A stretch of 46,542 bases of DNA from Pelagibacterium montanilacus (lineage in GTDB: Bacteria; Pseudomonadota; Alphaproteobacteria; Rhizobiales; Devosiaceae). Each line of letters opens with the position of its first letter. Position 1 is the stretch's first letter. This document shows positions 46,462 to 46,542 of the stretch, in pieces. The notes beneath the pieces are model-generated. The model was not told the DNA's origin, did no database searches, and saw nothing but the letters and a program-made list of their open reading frames with translations. The DNA lies in assembly GCF_003992665.1 (NCBI RefSeq), contig NZ_RZMX01000010.1:1-46542 (forward strand). The letters are read 5' to 3'. The translations under genes and the position numbers were made by a program.

Positions 46462-46542
46462 TGTAAACGCTCCTTCTCTTGCTTTCACTTCCACAGCACC
46501 TTAACCGGCACTGCGCTGGCCGGGGGCGTCCACATCATCAAG

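Larger units (their letters stand above)
45197..46535 (-). mobile_element. IS110-family insertion sequence, IS1111-group architecture
   Basis: A 14-bp perfect inverted pair, ATGTGGACGCCCCC at 45197-45210 and its complement at 46522-46535, brackets one transposase gene. IS1111-group members of the IS110 family carry such sub-terminal repeats, so the true ends may extend a few bases further. The non-coding space is about 60 bp before and 231 bp after the transposase, between it and the repeats, the arrangement of the IS1111 group. The element appears complete. Confidence 0.85.

Overview
The window is GC-rich DNA from an alphaproteobacterium of the order Hyphomicrobiales (Rhizobiales). A Devosiaceae-like genome (Devosia/Pelagibacterium type) fits best. 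This placement is inferred from gene content: cpdR next to an N-formylglutamate amidohydrolase and hisN, CtrA-type TTAA-N7-TTAA sites, RIME-like ~100-bp intergenic repeats and a ROSE-like RNA thermometer before an hsp20 gene. A PomA/PomB-like (sodium-type) flagellar stator pair suggests a marine or halotolerant habitat.

Layout. (1) 1-650: right end of an IS630-family element abutting a RIME-like repeat. (2) 646-16630: a cell-surface block. It holds a 1154-residue outer-membrane barrel protein, a giant 2748-residue DUF11-repeat protein, a divergent LuxR-type regulator with no luxI in the window, an L,D-transpeptidase, and an autotransporter whose passenger is a DUF3494 (ice-binding-type) domain. 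The block ends at two tRNA-Val genes. (3) 16784-28276: conserved core genes: cpdR, N-formylglutamate amidohydrolase, hisN, a lysophospholipase-like hydrolase, hsp20 and the gltBD glutamate synthase operon. gltBD has a hairpin-rich leader and a trailing terminator set between two RIME-like repeats. (4) 28277-38128: purA with a large disordered membrane protein, a DMT exporter, a DUF459 SGNH hydrolase, the divergent galE/galU pair and an outer-membrane barrel protein. (5) 38191-45127: PomAB-like motAB behind two near-consensus CtrA boxes, hemH, a DUF1007-NicO fusion metal exporter, a creatininase-LysR pair and a MarR-like regulator. (6) 45131-46542: a fourth RIME-like repeat and an IS110-family element of IS1111-group architecture. 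It has 14-bp inverted repeats and a 231-bp non-coding 3' region, where that group is known to encode its guide (bridge/seeker) RNA.

How the genes may work together. The surface block reads as one functional set: two independent outer-membrane display systems, a peptidoglycan cross-linking enzyme overlapping one of them, and a LuxR solo. A perfect CtrA box lies in the promoter shared by the LuxR gene and the giant-protein operon. With CtrA boxes also before motAB, this suggests that surface adhesion and motility are coordinated with the cell cycle. That is inference. The remaining genes are mostly housekeeping: nitrogen assimilation, purine, heme and UDP-sugar synthesis.

All positions were read by eye. 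Domain names rest on recognised motifs, not on database searches.
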